The notes under the pieces: generated by a model | What the model was told of the DNA's origin: nothing | Databases searched by the model: none | Seen by the model: only the letters and a program-made list of their open reading frames with translations | NCBI GenBank assembly: GCA_021784615.1 | Contig: JAJYHU010000428.1 | Span: 1-6,239, forward strand | Direction: 5' to 3' | DNA from: Acidobacteriota bacterium | GTDB taxonomy: Bacteria; Acidobacteriota; Terriglobia; UBA7540 | Length of the DNA stretch: 6,239 nt | Program-made: the position numbers and the translations under genes | Part shown: positions 1-6,037 of the stretch, in pieces | Layout: every line of letters begins with the position of its first letter | Position numbering within the stretch: position 1 is the stretch's first letter

Positions 1-33
1 ACTCTGGACGCCCCTGTCAGGCCTGGTTTGCGC

Positions 34-39
34 TAAAAT
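34..39 (+). promoter_or_regulatory. Possible -10 element (TAAAAT) ahead of the methyltransferase gene
   Basis: The hexamer TAAAAT differs from the sigma-70 -10 consensus TATAAT at one position. It would place a transcription start near base 45-47, immediately before a GTG codon at 48 and about 20 bases before the ATG at 66. No convincing -35 hexamer stands about 17 bases upstream (only CTGTCA-like sequence at 14-19, too close), so this rests on one short AT-rich match in GC-rich DNA. Confidence 0.3.
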
Positions 40-65
40 TACTCTTTGTGAGAAGATTACTTTTA

Positions 66-770
66 ATGGCGCGCAAACCGGAACGGGAGGTCATGGACGG
101 CCATGACGAGGTTGCCGCTTACGCCTCGGCCTCAAGCCAGGCCCACTTGGATGCTCTGGACAACACCTTGGTGGAACAGGCTCTTTCACTGGGGCGAGAC
201 GGCAAGGAGCTTACCGGCCTCCTGCTTGATCTTGGATGCGGCCCGGGAAGCATCGCCTTGAAGATCGCTGCTCGATGCCCGCATCTGGTGGTTGTGGGCG
301 TCGACCGTTCCCGAACCATGCTCCGCGTCGCGCTCAGCGCCGCCCGGGATCGAGGCCTGGCGAACCGCGCCTTCTTTATTGCGGGTGACGGGAACCGGCT
401 CGGTTTTTCCGACGGAGCTTTTGATTTTGTCCTGTCCAATTCGGTGTTGCATCATCTTGCTTCACCCGCGAGCGTCTTTGAGGAAATGGCCCGCATCGCC
501 AGCGATGGAGGGACGATATTGGTCCGCGATTTGCGGCGTCCCTCTTGGCTGGCTTTCCCTTTCCATGTACGCTGGCATGGACGCCGCTATTCTGGCGTTA
601 TGAAGAAGCTTTTCAAAGATTCCGTGCGGGCGGCCTATACGCCGGAGGAATTGGCTGCTTTGCTGCGGGCGTCCGGCATGGACGCGGCGCGCATCTTCCT
701 TCATGAAAGCTCCCATATGGGATTCGTGTACGGGGCTCGGTCAAAAACTTGTCAGACAGGTGTGAAATGA
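66..770 (+). CDS. Class I SAM-dependent methyltransferase (UbiE/MenG-like fold, substrate unknown)
   Basis: This is a predicted cytoplasmic enzyme that transfers a methyl group from S-adenosylmethionine to an unidentified acceptor. Numbering from the ATG at 66 (234 aa), motif I is DLGCGPGS at 55-62, the ribose-binding acidic residue is D80 in VGVDRS, and GD at 107-108 is the adenine-side motif. FDFVLSNSVLHHL follows at about 119-131, and GGTILVRDLRRP at about 148-159 is the motif III strand. There is no signal peptide or membrane segment. The start is uncertain: GTG at 48 adds six residues, and ATG at 93 would remove PEREVMD, which I recall as conserved in related proteins. ATG 66 has a weak GAGAAG about 10 bases upstream; GTG 48 has no Shine-Dalgarno sequence. 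The stop overlaps the start of the next gene, so the two are probably coupled. The family fold is secure; similarity to quinone methyltransferases is only generic and no quinone role is shown. Confidence 0.88.
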   Translation: MARKPEREVMDGHDEVAAYASASSQAHLDALDNTLVEQALSLGRDGKELTGLLLDLGCGPGSIALKIAARCPHLVVVGVDRSRTMLRVALSAARDRGLANRAFFIAGDGNRLGFSDGAFDFVLSNSVLHHLASPASVFEEMARIASDGGTILVRDLRRPSWLAFPFHVRWHGRRYSGVMKKLFKDSVRAAYTPEELAALLRASGMDAARIFLHESSHMGFVYGARSKTCQTGVK

Positions 771-1363
771 AGCTTCGTGCACTCATGCTCTTCCTTCTGT
801 TTGCTCCGGCGGCGCTTGCGGCCCGCGATAAGAGTCCAACCTACCGGATTCCTCTGCCGCCCAAGCCGGATTTTTCTTCTTTGGTCTGGCTTCTCGGCGA
901 CTGGACGGGCCAAACCGCCGGGCACAGCCCTTCGGGTGAATTGCATCTCTCCATTTCTTACGGTCTCGATCAACGGGTCATTCTTTTCAAGGAGGAAATC
1001 TCCCTGGCCGCAACCACGGAAGCGCCGGCCGCCAAAGAATCCTCCATCGGCGTCTTGTCGCGTGATCCTTCGGGGCATTCGTTTCTTTTTCAGCTCTATT
1101 CCAGCACGGGCTTTATCACCTGTTACCGCGTTGATGTTTCGGGGTCCGAAATCGACTTTAACCCCATCGGCGGCCCTGAACCTCCTCCCGGCTGGCTGTC
1201 GCGCCGGATTCTTCAACGCAGCGACATTGACGGGTTCACCGAAACAGTTGAGCTGGCTCCGCCTCAAAGGCCGTTTTTCTATTACTACACGGCGATCTTC
1301 ACGCGCGCGGCTCGGACCGAGAAGGCCAAGACTCCGCCTTCTCATAAGGCGGAAAGCAAATAG
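767..1363 (+). CDS. Exported protein of unassigned family, possibly calycin/lipocalin-like
   Basis: A 198 aa protein starts at ATG 767, which overlaps the methyltransferase TGA as ATGA. An AGG six bases upstream could serve as ribosome binding site. An in-frame ATG at 749 would add six residues before a good Sec signal peptide, so 767 is preferred. The signal has MKLR, then a hydrophobic core at 5-18 and a likely cut after ALA (16-18) or the next Ala. There is no lipobox cysteine. The mature part opens with a short Pro-rich stretch (29-34), then LVWLLGDWTG at 39-48, and continues as alternating strand-like segments ending in FYYYTAIFTR at 171-180 and a polar Lys/Ser-rich tail. An N-terminal WLxGxWxG followed by all-beta sequence resembles small beta-barrel (lipocalin or nitrobindin-like, DUF1579-type) proteins; this is inference from pattern and no ligand residues can be named. 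It probably acts in the periplasm. Confidence 0.8.
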   Translation: MKLRALMLFLLFAPAALAARDKSPTYRIPLPPKPDFSSLVWLLGDWTGQTAGHSPSGELHLSISYGLDQRVILFKEEISLAATTEAPAAKESSIGVLSRDPSGHSFLFQLYSSTGFITCYRVDVSGSEIDFNPIGGPEPPPGWLSRRILQRSDIDGFTETVELAPPQRPFFYYYTAIFTRAARTEKAKTPPSHKAESK

Positions 1364-1440
1364 GACGGCATTGTCGAATTTCATCCATGGCCCGGGAACC
1401 GGAAAGGCCGCCGGCCCGTTTGGATCTTTGCCGGCGCGCC

Positions 1441-1450
1441 AGAGGAGAAG
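1441..1450 (+). promoter_or_regulatory. Ribosome binding site of the AsmA-family gene
   Basis: AGAGGAGAAG contains AGGAG at 1443-1447, six bases before the ATG at 1454. It is the best Shine-Dalgarno sequence among the plus-strand genes and fixes the start. It also suggests that this gene is translated independently of the coupled pair upstream. Confidence 0.75.
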
Positions 1451-1453
1451 CCC

Positions 1454-2995
1454 ATGACGGATCGCGGAAAAAAGTCTCTCATTATGGCCGCGTCCGTTGT
1501 GGCGGCGCTGGCAGTCCTTTGCCTGTGGATTGTTCCGGGCCTTGTGGACGTCAATCGCTACCGTCCGCAGGTGGAAGCGCTGCTCAAGCAAAAAACCGGG
1601 AAGCCGGCGCACATCGGCCACCTTGCGCTTACGGTTTTTCCGCATCTTGCCATTGAAGTGGACAACTTTGTGATGGGCAATCCTGCGGGATTCCCCGCGG
1701 GCGATTTCATCAACACGCGGCGGGTTTACGCCGTTCTCGATGCCGGCGCGTTGTGGAATCGAAAAGTCGTGATTGAATCTTTGCTGGTGGAAGACCCCGT
1801 GATTCATCTGCTTTCGGCTCCGGGCGGCCGCTGGAACTTTGAAAATACTCCCGGCCAGGCGCCCGCAGCCGCGGCCCCGCCCAAGCCCAAGGCGGCGATG
1901 TTTTCTCTGGGAAGCATCTCCACGATCAACCTTGACGGCGGACTCGTCACCATCGCCAACTTGCTCCCTTCGGGAGAAGCAGGCCCCAGTTATTTTGAGG
2001 GGCATGGCATCTCCTGCCGGCTGCAAGACGTGAATTTGAGCGCCGCAACCGCTTCGGGCGCTCCCGCCGCCATGATCGGCAAGCCGTCGTTGATGGGCTG
2101 GATCGGATCTCCCGCGATTTTTTACGCTGCGGAGGCGGCTCCTCAACCCATCGCCCACGGTGACTTCAAGGCCGATTCCTTGCGCTTTGGAGCTATTCAG
2201 GCGACATCCGTCAATTCTCAAGCCTGGGTGTTTCCTAAAAAAGCGTTCCTGGACCATCTCACGCTTGATCTGGCCGGCGGCTCCCTTAAAGGCAAGGCGG
2301 ACTTTGATTTCTCCGGGCCGAATCTCGGCTATAAAATCCGCACGATTTTCCACAACATCGACGTGGCGCAATTGGCCCAGGCGTTTCCCAACGCCCGCGG
2401 CAAGATGACCGGCGCCATGGAAGGCGGTCTCGATGTTGAGGGCCAGGCGGTTCATACCTCCGATCCTCTGAGCGGGCTTGAGGGGACGGGACAGGTGACG
2501 ATCCGCAACGGCAAGCTGCCCAGTTTGCAACTCAGCCGGAATTTGGTGGAACTGGTGCGGTTGGCGGGCATCGGGTCCACGTCGGGCGATCCTGCGGCAT
2601 TCTCCCTGATCTCGACGGACTTGAACATTGCGAACCAAGTTTTGACCAGCCATGATATTAAGATTGTCAGCAGCGATCTCGATGTTGCCGGTTCGGGCGC
2701 CATGGCGCTGGCGGGCGCGGGCGAAATCAACTATAGCGGGGTGGCGAAATTGGCGGCCCGCCAGACCGGATTAACAAGTTTGCTGGCCGCGATTTCCGGC
2801 GCAACTTTTTCAAATGGCAAGCTCTCGTTTCCCTTTGACCTGCGGGGAACCCTGGAGCATCCCAAGTTCAGCCTCCGATCGGGGCAGGGAGGTTCTTCTT
2901 CTCCCGCCACAGGCAGCCAGCCCGGCAATCTTATCCAGGGCATTTCCAAGCTCCTTCGCAAGAAGAAGACTCCCACCTCCGCACCCAAACAATAG
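1454..2995 (+). CDS. AsmA family protein (membrane-anchored, periplasmic)
   Basis: This 513 aa protein belongs to the AsmA-like group of diderm bacteria, whose larger members (TamB, YhdP) are linked to phospholipid transport and outer-membrane homeostasis. A basic MTDRGKK leads into one transmembrane segment at about 9-30. The typical AsmA N-terminal region follows: VDVNRYRPQVEALLKQKTGK at 31-50, then IGHLALTVFPHLAIEVDNF at 54-72 and GNPAGFP at 75-81. A low-complexity Ala/Pro linker at about 135-148 separates it from the beta-rich C-terminal half. That half includes repeated short strands, VTIRNGKLPSLQL at 348-360 and the terminal hallmark FPFDLRGTLEHPKFSLR at 459-475. The end is a Ser/Gly/Pro linker and a Lys-rich tail (LLRKKK, 500-505). 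Length suits the shorter AsmA homologues. It lies 90 bp behind the exported small protein on the same strand. A membrane-anchored periplasmic location is inferred; the cargo is unknown. Confidence 0.88.
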   Translation: MTDRGKKSLIMAASVVAALAVLCLWIVPGLVDVNRYRPQVEALLKQKTGKPAHIGHLALTVFPHLAIEVDNFVMGNPAGFPAGDFINTRRVYAVLDAGALWNRKVVIESLLVEDPVIHLLSAPGGRWNFENTPGQAPAAAAPPKPKAAMFSLGSISTINLDGGLVTIANLLPSGEAGPSYFEGHGISCRLQDVNLSAATASGAPAAMIGKPSLMGWIGSPAIFYAAEAAPQPIAHGDFKADSLRFGAIQATSVNSQAWVFPKKAFLDHLTLDLAGGSLKGKADFDFSGPNLGYKIRTIFHNIDVAQLAQAFPNARGKMTGAMEGGLDVEGQAVHTSDPLSGLEGTGQVTIRNGKLPSLQLSRNLVELVRLAGIGSTSGDPAAFSLISTDLNIANQVLTSHDIKIVSSDLDVAGSGAMALAGAGEINYSGVAKLAARQTGLTSLLAAISGATFSNGKLSFPFDLRGTLEHPKFSLRSGQGGSSSPATGSQPGNLIQGISKLLRKKKTPTSAPKQ

Positions 2996-2996
2996 G

Positions 2997-3043
2997 GCCC
3001 CCAAAGCCTCGACGGCTGGCTGGCCCCTTCAGCCTTTGGCGGC
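2997..3043. terminator. Imperfect hairpin between convergent genes, possible bidirectional terminator
   Basis: GCCCCCAAAG at 2997-3006 can pair with CTTTGGCGGC at 3034-3043, nine of ten positions matching with a 27-base loop. Smaller stems inside the loop are AGCC/GGCT at 3005-3008 and 3014-3017, and GGCTG/CAGCC at 3018-3022 and 3030-3034. It sits where the AsmA gene and the GH2 gene run into each other. There is no T-run directly after the stem on either strand (TTTT only at 3057-3060), so it is not a textbook intrinsic terminator. Confidence 0.3.
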
Positions 3044-4861
3044 ATCGGAATAAATCTTTTGGACAACGGCAAACGCCAGTTTCTTCTTGCGGTGCCGGCT
3101 GACAAGTCCTTTGCGGTTGATGTGTTCGGAACCCGGAGGCGGCTTGGGGTGAAAGCCGCGCACGGGACACTCGAAATCGTTATAGACCCAGATGGTCTCG
3201 CCCACCATAAACGAGCGCCGCTTGGGATCGAGCATCTGGCGGAGGTGCGACGTGAGCAGCAGGACCTGGAAATCCTCGCTGTAGTCGCGGCTCTTGTCAT
3301 TCGCCTGAGGATTCCTCAGCCCCAGGACCGCCTCCGCGCCGAATTCGCTAACCAGGATCGGCTTGCCGGGCCACTTGGTGTGGACCGCGTCGAGCATCGG
3401 ACCCACTTCGTCGAAACTGCCGTAATACCATCCGTAGTATTCGTTGAGGGCGATAAAGTCCACGGAATCGAAGCTGATGTCTTTTATCCTTTGGTCGGAG
3501 GCGAAGGTGACCAGGCGAGTGGGGTCGAGCCGGCGGACGAACCGGGTGGCCTCGCGGACGTATCCGGCTACGGCAGGCAGGTTGGAATGGAATTCGTTGC
3601 CCACGGACCAGATGATGACCGAGGGATGGTTGCGGTTCTGCTCGATCATTTCCTGGAGCTGGGGCGCGCCGTAGGTCTCCCAGACTTCCGGGTCGCTGAG
3701 TGTTTCGGGCGATGTTTGCCAGGCTGGAATCTCGCTCCACAGCAGCAATCCCAGTTCGTCGCAGAGGTCGTAGACGCGCGGGTGCTGCTGGTAATGTGTT
3801 AACCGGACAAAGTTGCAGCCGAGCTTCTTGATATCCTCAAAATCCTGGCGGGTCTCGAATGCAGGAACCGTCATCCCGTCGCCGGGATACAACTCATGGC
3901 GGTTGATGCCCCGCATTTTGAGCGGTTCTCCATTCAGATAGAACTCCGTGCCGCGAGTTTCAATCTGCCGGAAGCCGAAGCGCGTCGTCTTTTGGTCGCG
4001 CGCGCCCTGGTCCGGAATGAGTTTAACGAGCAGGGAATACAACGACGGATGCTCGGGCGACCAAGCCGCCACGTTCTTCATGGTTTTGTGGAACTCGCGC
4101 CATGCCGTGCCTTGATCGAGCGGCATGGCGGCCTCGCTCCGCCAAAGGACGCGCCGGGCGGAATCTTGAACGCTGATCCGGAGCCGGCCGGATTGCTTTT
4201 CCGCCGTGTTGCGGACCGGCACGCGAACCGAAAGCTTCCAGCGGTCCCCGCCTTCCATTCGAGTGGTGATAATGGGGTCTTCCAGGTAGGCCGGCGGCTT
4301 GCGCTCCAGGTAGATTTCCCGGTTGATGCCGCCGCAGTTCCACCAGCCGGTCCACCTTGTGTCCGGAATGGCGCGATCGAGAACCTTGTTGTCCGCCATC
4401 ACCACCAGATAGTTCAAATCGTGCGGCAGGACGGCCTCGGTCACATCCAGCGTGAAATTGGTGAAAGGGAAAAGATGCTCTCCCACCGGCTGGCCGTTCA
4501 GCCACACTTTGCTGCGCAGCGCCACGCCCAGAAAACGCAGCAGGGTCCGGCCGCCGCTCTCGGGGGCGGGAAGCCGGAAGACGGTGCGGTGCCACGCCTT
4601 GCCGTGATAATTGGCATGGTCCGGAAAAGCCGCGTTGAAGGAAAGCGGAACGCGTATGCGGCTCCATCCGGACGCCTGCTGGTCGCGGTGCCATCCAAGC
4701 TTTTCGCCTGAGTCTTCGGGATCAAACCGGAAGTCCCATTCACCCGATAGGTCCGCGGTGGTTGAGAGGCCGTACTCTCTTATCTGGCTGAAGCCGAGCC
4801 CGGAGGCTCCGAGCGTGACGGCTGATGCTCCCGCGACGGTCAGGAATTTTCTCCGATTCAT
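3029..4861 (-). CDS. Tat-exported glycoside hydrolase family 2, beta-glucuronidase-like
   Basis: This 610 aa enzyme is predicted to hydrolyse beta-glycosides, most likely beta-glucuronides, outside the cytoplasm. The start at 4861 is set by AAAGGAG four bases upstream; a reading from 4915 would put 18 non-homologous residues before the export signal. The N terminus is a twin-arginine signal, MNRRKFLTVAG with a weakly hydrophobic stretch to about residue 25. The order is then a GH2 jelly-roll sugar-binding domain (about 35-190), an Ig-like domain (about 190-305) and a TIM barrel (about 310-605). Seen in the barrel: RGINRHE at 317-323, acid/base E423 in SVGNEFHS, NEYYGWY at 473-479, nucleophile E506 in VSEFGAEA, and NRK at 582-584. 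The last matches the NxK motif by which glucuronidases such as E. coli UidA grip the uronate carboxylate. Length is close to UidA (about 603 aa). It follows the oxidoreductase gene by 63 bp on the same strand. The GH2 call is secure; substrate is inference, and a galacturonidase or another exo-glycosidase remains possible. Confidence 0.9.
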   Translation of the reverse strand: MNRRKFLTVAGASAVTLGASGLGFSQIREYGLSTTADLSGEWDFRFDPEDSGEKLGWHRDQQASGWSRIRVPLSFNAAFPDHANYHGKAWHRTVFRLPAPESGGRTLLRFLGVALRSKVWLNGQPVGEHLFPFTNFTLDVTEAVLPHDLNYLVVMADNKVLDRAIPDTRWTGWWNCGGINREIYLERKPPAYLEDPIITTRMEGGDRWKLSVRVPVRNTAEKQSGRLRISVQDSARRVLWRSEAAMPLDQGTAWREFHKTMKNVAAWSPEHPSLYSLLVKLIPDQGARDQKTTRFGFRQIETRGTEFYLNGEPLKMRGINRHELYPGDGMTVPAFETRQDFEDIKKLGCNFVRLTHYQQHPRVYDLCDELGLLLWSEIPAWQTSPETLSDPEVWETYGAPQLQEMIEQNRNHPSVIIWSVGNEFHSNLPAVAGYVREATRFVRRLDPTRLVTFASDQRIKDISFDSVDFIALNEYYGWYYGSFDEVGPMLDAVHTKWPGKPILVSEFGAEAVLGLRNPQANDKSRDYSEDFQVLLLTSHLRQMLDPKRRSFMVGETIWVYNDFECPVRGFHPKPPPGSEHINRKGLVSRHRKKKLAFAVVQKIYSDAAKG

Positions 4862-4865
4862 GTTG

Positions 4866-4872
4866 CTCCTTT
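4866..4872 (-). promoter_or_regulatory. Ribosome binding site that decides the GH2 start
   Basis: Read on the minus strand this is AAAGGAG, four bases before the ATG at 4861. The in-frame ATG at 4915 lies before the oxidoreductase stop is cleared by any useful spacing and precedes the twin-arginine signal by 18 residues, so 4861 is the better start. Confidence 0.75.
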
Positions 4873-4924
4873 GACGCTGGCTCGAACGCTCACCCGTCCG
4901 AGAGGCCGTAATCAAATGCTGCGG

Positions 4925-6037
4925 CTATTCGGCCGGCATCGGGATTGCCCGGCCCGTGCGGATGGACTCTTTCGCGGCGTCCAGAATTTCATTCACCGTC
5001 ACGTTCAGCCGCCCGGAGAGCATTCCCTCCACCGGCTTGTCGTGCTGGATGCAATCCACCAGATAGGCGATAGGATTGGTTTGGGTCTGGGGCGGCGAGG
5101 GTAGGGCAACGGGCTCTCCGTCGCCTTCCGTGGTGGAAGGCCGGGTGTTGGCGGCGCGATATAGCAAGGCATTGGAAAGCGCCATCAGGCTGCCTCCCGG
5201 CCCGAATACCTGGATGCGCTCCATGGAAAACGGCCAGTCCCAGGAGGGCTCAAGGATCGCCGTGCCGTTCGGATATTCCAGCACCACCACGGCGTCATCC
5301 TCCACCTTGTTATGCTGGCTGATTTTAAGTTTGAGCGAACGCGCAAAGACTTTTGTGGGCCGTCCCTTCATCCATACGGAGAGAGCCGCGCCGTAGCAGG
5401 CAAAATCCATCAGGGCGCCACCGCCGTCTTTGACGGGATCGTAGAGCCAGGCGTTTGCCCATTTGGACGCGCCGATCTCGCGCGGCCCCTGGTGGCCGTT
5501 CTGCGAAATCAATTGCTGGACGGGGCCGATCTTTCCGTCTTTTACGTCCGCGTGGAGTTGCTGGAAGGAAGGCAGCCAGTTGTCAAAGTAGTTGACCATC
5601 AGCTTGATGTGGTTGGCCTTGGCCAGGCGTTCCATGGCGCGGGCGTCGGCGGCCGTGGTGGCCATGGGCTTTTCCATTTCCACGTTGATGTGCCGCAGGG
5701 CGCAGGCTTTTGCCACAGGATAATGGAGATAGGTCGCCGTGGTGGTGATTACCGCCTGGGGCTTTACCTGGTCAAGCATGGTGATGTAGTTGGAATAAAA
5801 TTTGACGCCTGCCGGCACGCGCCCCTTGGCCTTCTCGATCAGCTCGGGATGCGGATCGGCGATTGCCACCAGTTGCGCCTGAGGAACTTCGGCGAGGTCC
5901 TTTAGAATGCCCCAAACGTGATCGTGTTCAAGCCCCACGATCGCAAAGCGGACCTTGCCGGAACTATTCTGCGCCGCTGTGCCCAGCGATGCCAGCATCA
6001 TCATCGATGCCAAAGCCATGATCAGTGATCTTTGCAT
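4925..6037 (-). CDS. Exported Gfo/Idh/MocA-family oxidoreductase
   Basis: A 370 aa NAD(P)-dependent sugar oxidoreductase type protein, probably periplasmic. The ATG at 6037 has GGAGG eight bases upstream and begins a Sec-type signal peptide: MQRSLIM, hydrophobic to about 19, cut likely after TAA at 20-22. There is no twin arginine. The Rossmann part starts KVRFAIVGLEHDHVWG at 28-43, where the usual GxGxxG is replaced by GLEHDH; VAIADPHPE at 58-65 is the end of beta-2 with the acidic residue. The family EKP triad is at 122-124. GGGALMDFACYGA at 205-217 gives D211 and Y215; Tyr replaces the more common His, as I recall for glucose-fructose oxidoreductase. The C-terminal beta-sheet domain holds VEDDAVVVLEYPNGT at 245-259. 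An upstream ATG at 6052 or 6199 would put non-homologous sequence before the signal. It is the first gene of an apparent operon with the GH2 enzyme. Substrate and whether it oxidises, reduces or cleaves are unknown. Confidence 0.88.
   Translation of the reverse strand: MQRSLIMALASMMMLASLGTAAQNSSGKVRFAIVGLEHDHVWGILKDLAEVPQAQLVAIADPHPELIEKAKGRVPAGVKFYSNYITMLDQVKPQAVITTTATYLHYPVAKACALRHINVEMEKPMATTAADARAMERLAKANHIKLMVNYFDNWLPSFQQLHADVKDGKIGPVQQLISQNGHQGPREIGASKWANAWLYDPVKDGGGALMDFACYGAALSVWMKGRPTKVFARSLKLKISQHNKVEDDAVVVLEYPNGTAILEPSWDWPFSMERIQVFGPGGSLMALSNALLYRAANTRPSTTEGDGEPVALPSPPQTQTNPIAYLVDCIQHDKPVEGMLSGRLNVTVNEILDAAKESIRTGRAIPMPAE

Noticed and set aside
752..2653. A 633-codon open frame on the minus strand opposite the small exported protein and the AsmA gene
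   Set aside because: It is Arg/Gly/His-rich with no recognisable motif, and it lies opposite two genes with signal peptides and family hallmarks. Long antisense frames are expected from GC-rich codon use.
3059..4711. Plus-strand open frames of 247 and 271 codons (3059-3802 and 3896-4711) inside the GH2 gene
   Set aside because: They mirror the GH2 reading frame, show no domain and have no good ribosome binding site; the GH2 gene explains this DNA completely.
5312..5905. A 197-codon plus-strand frame opposite the oxidoreductase gene
   Set aside because: The opposite strand encodes clear Gfo/Idh/MocA motifs over the same bases; the frame is a shadow.
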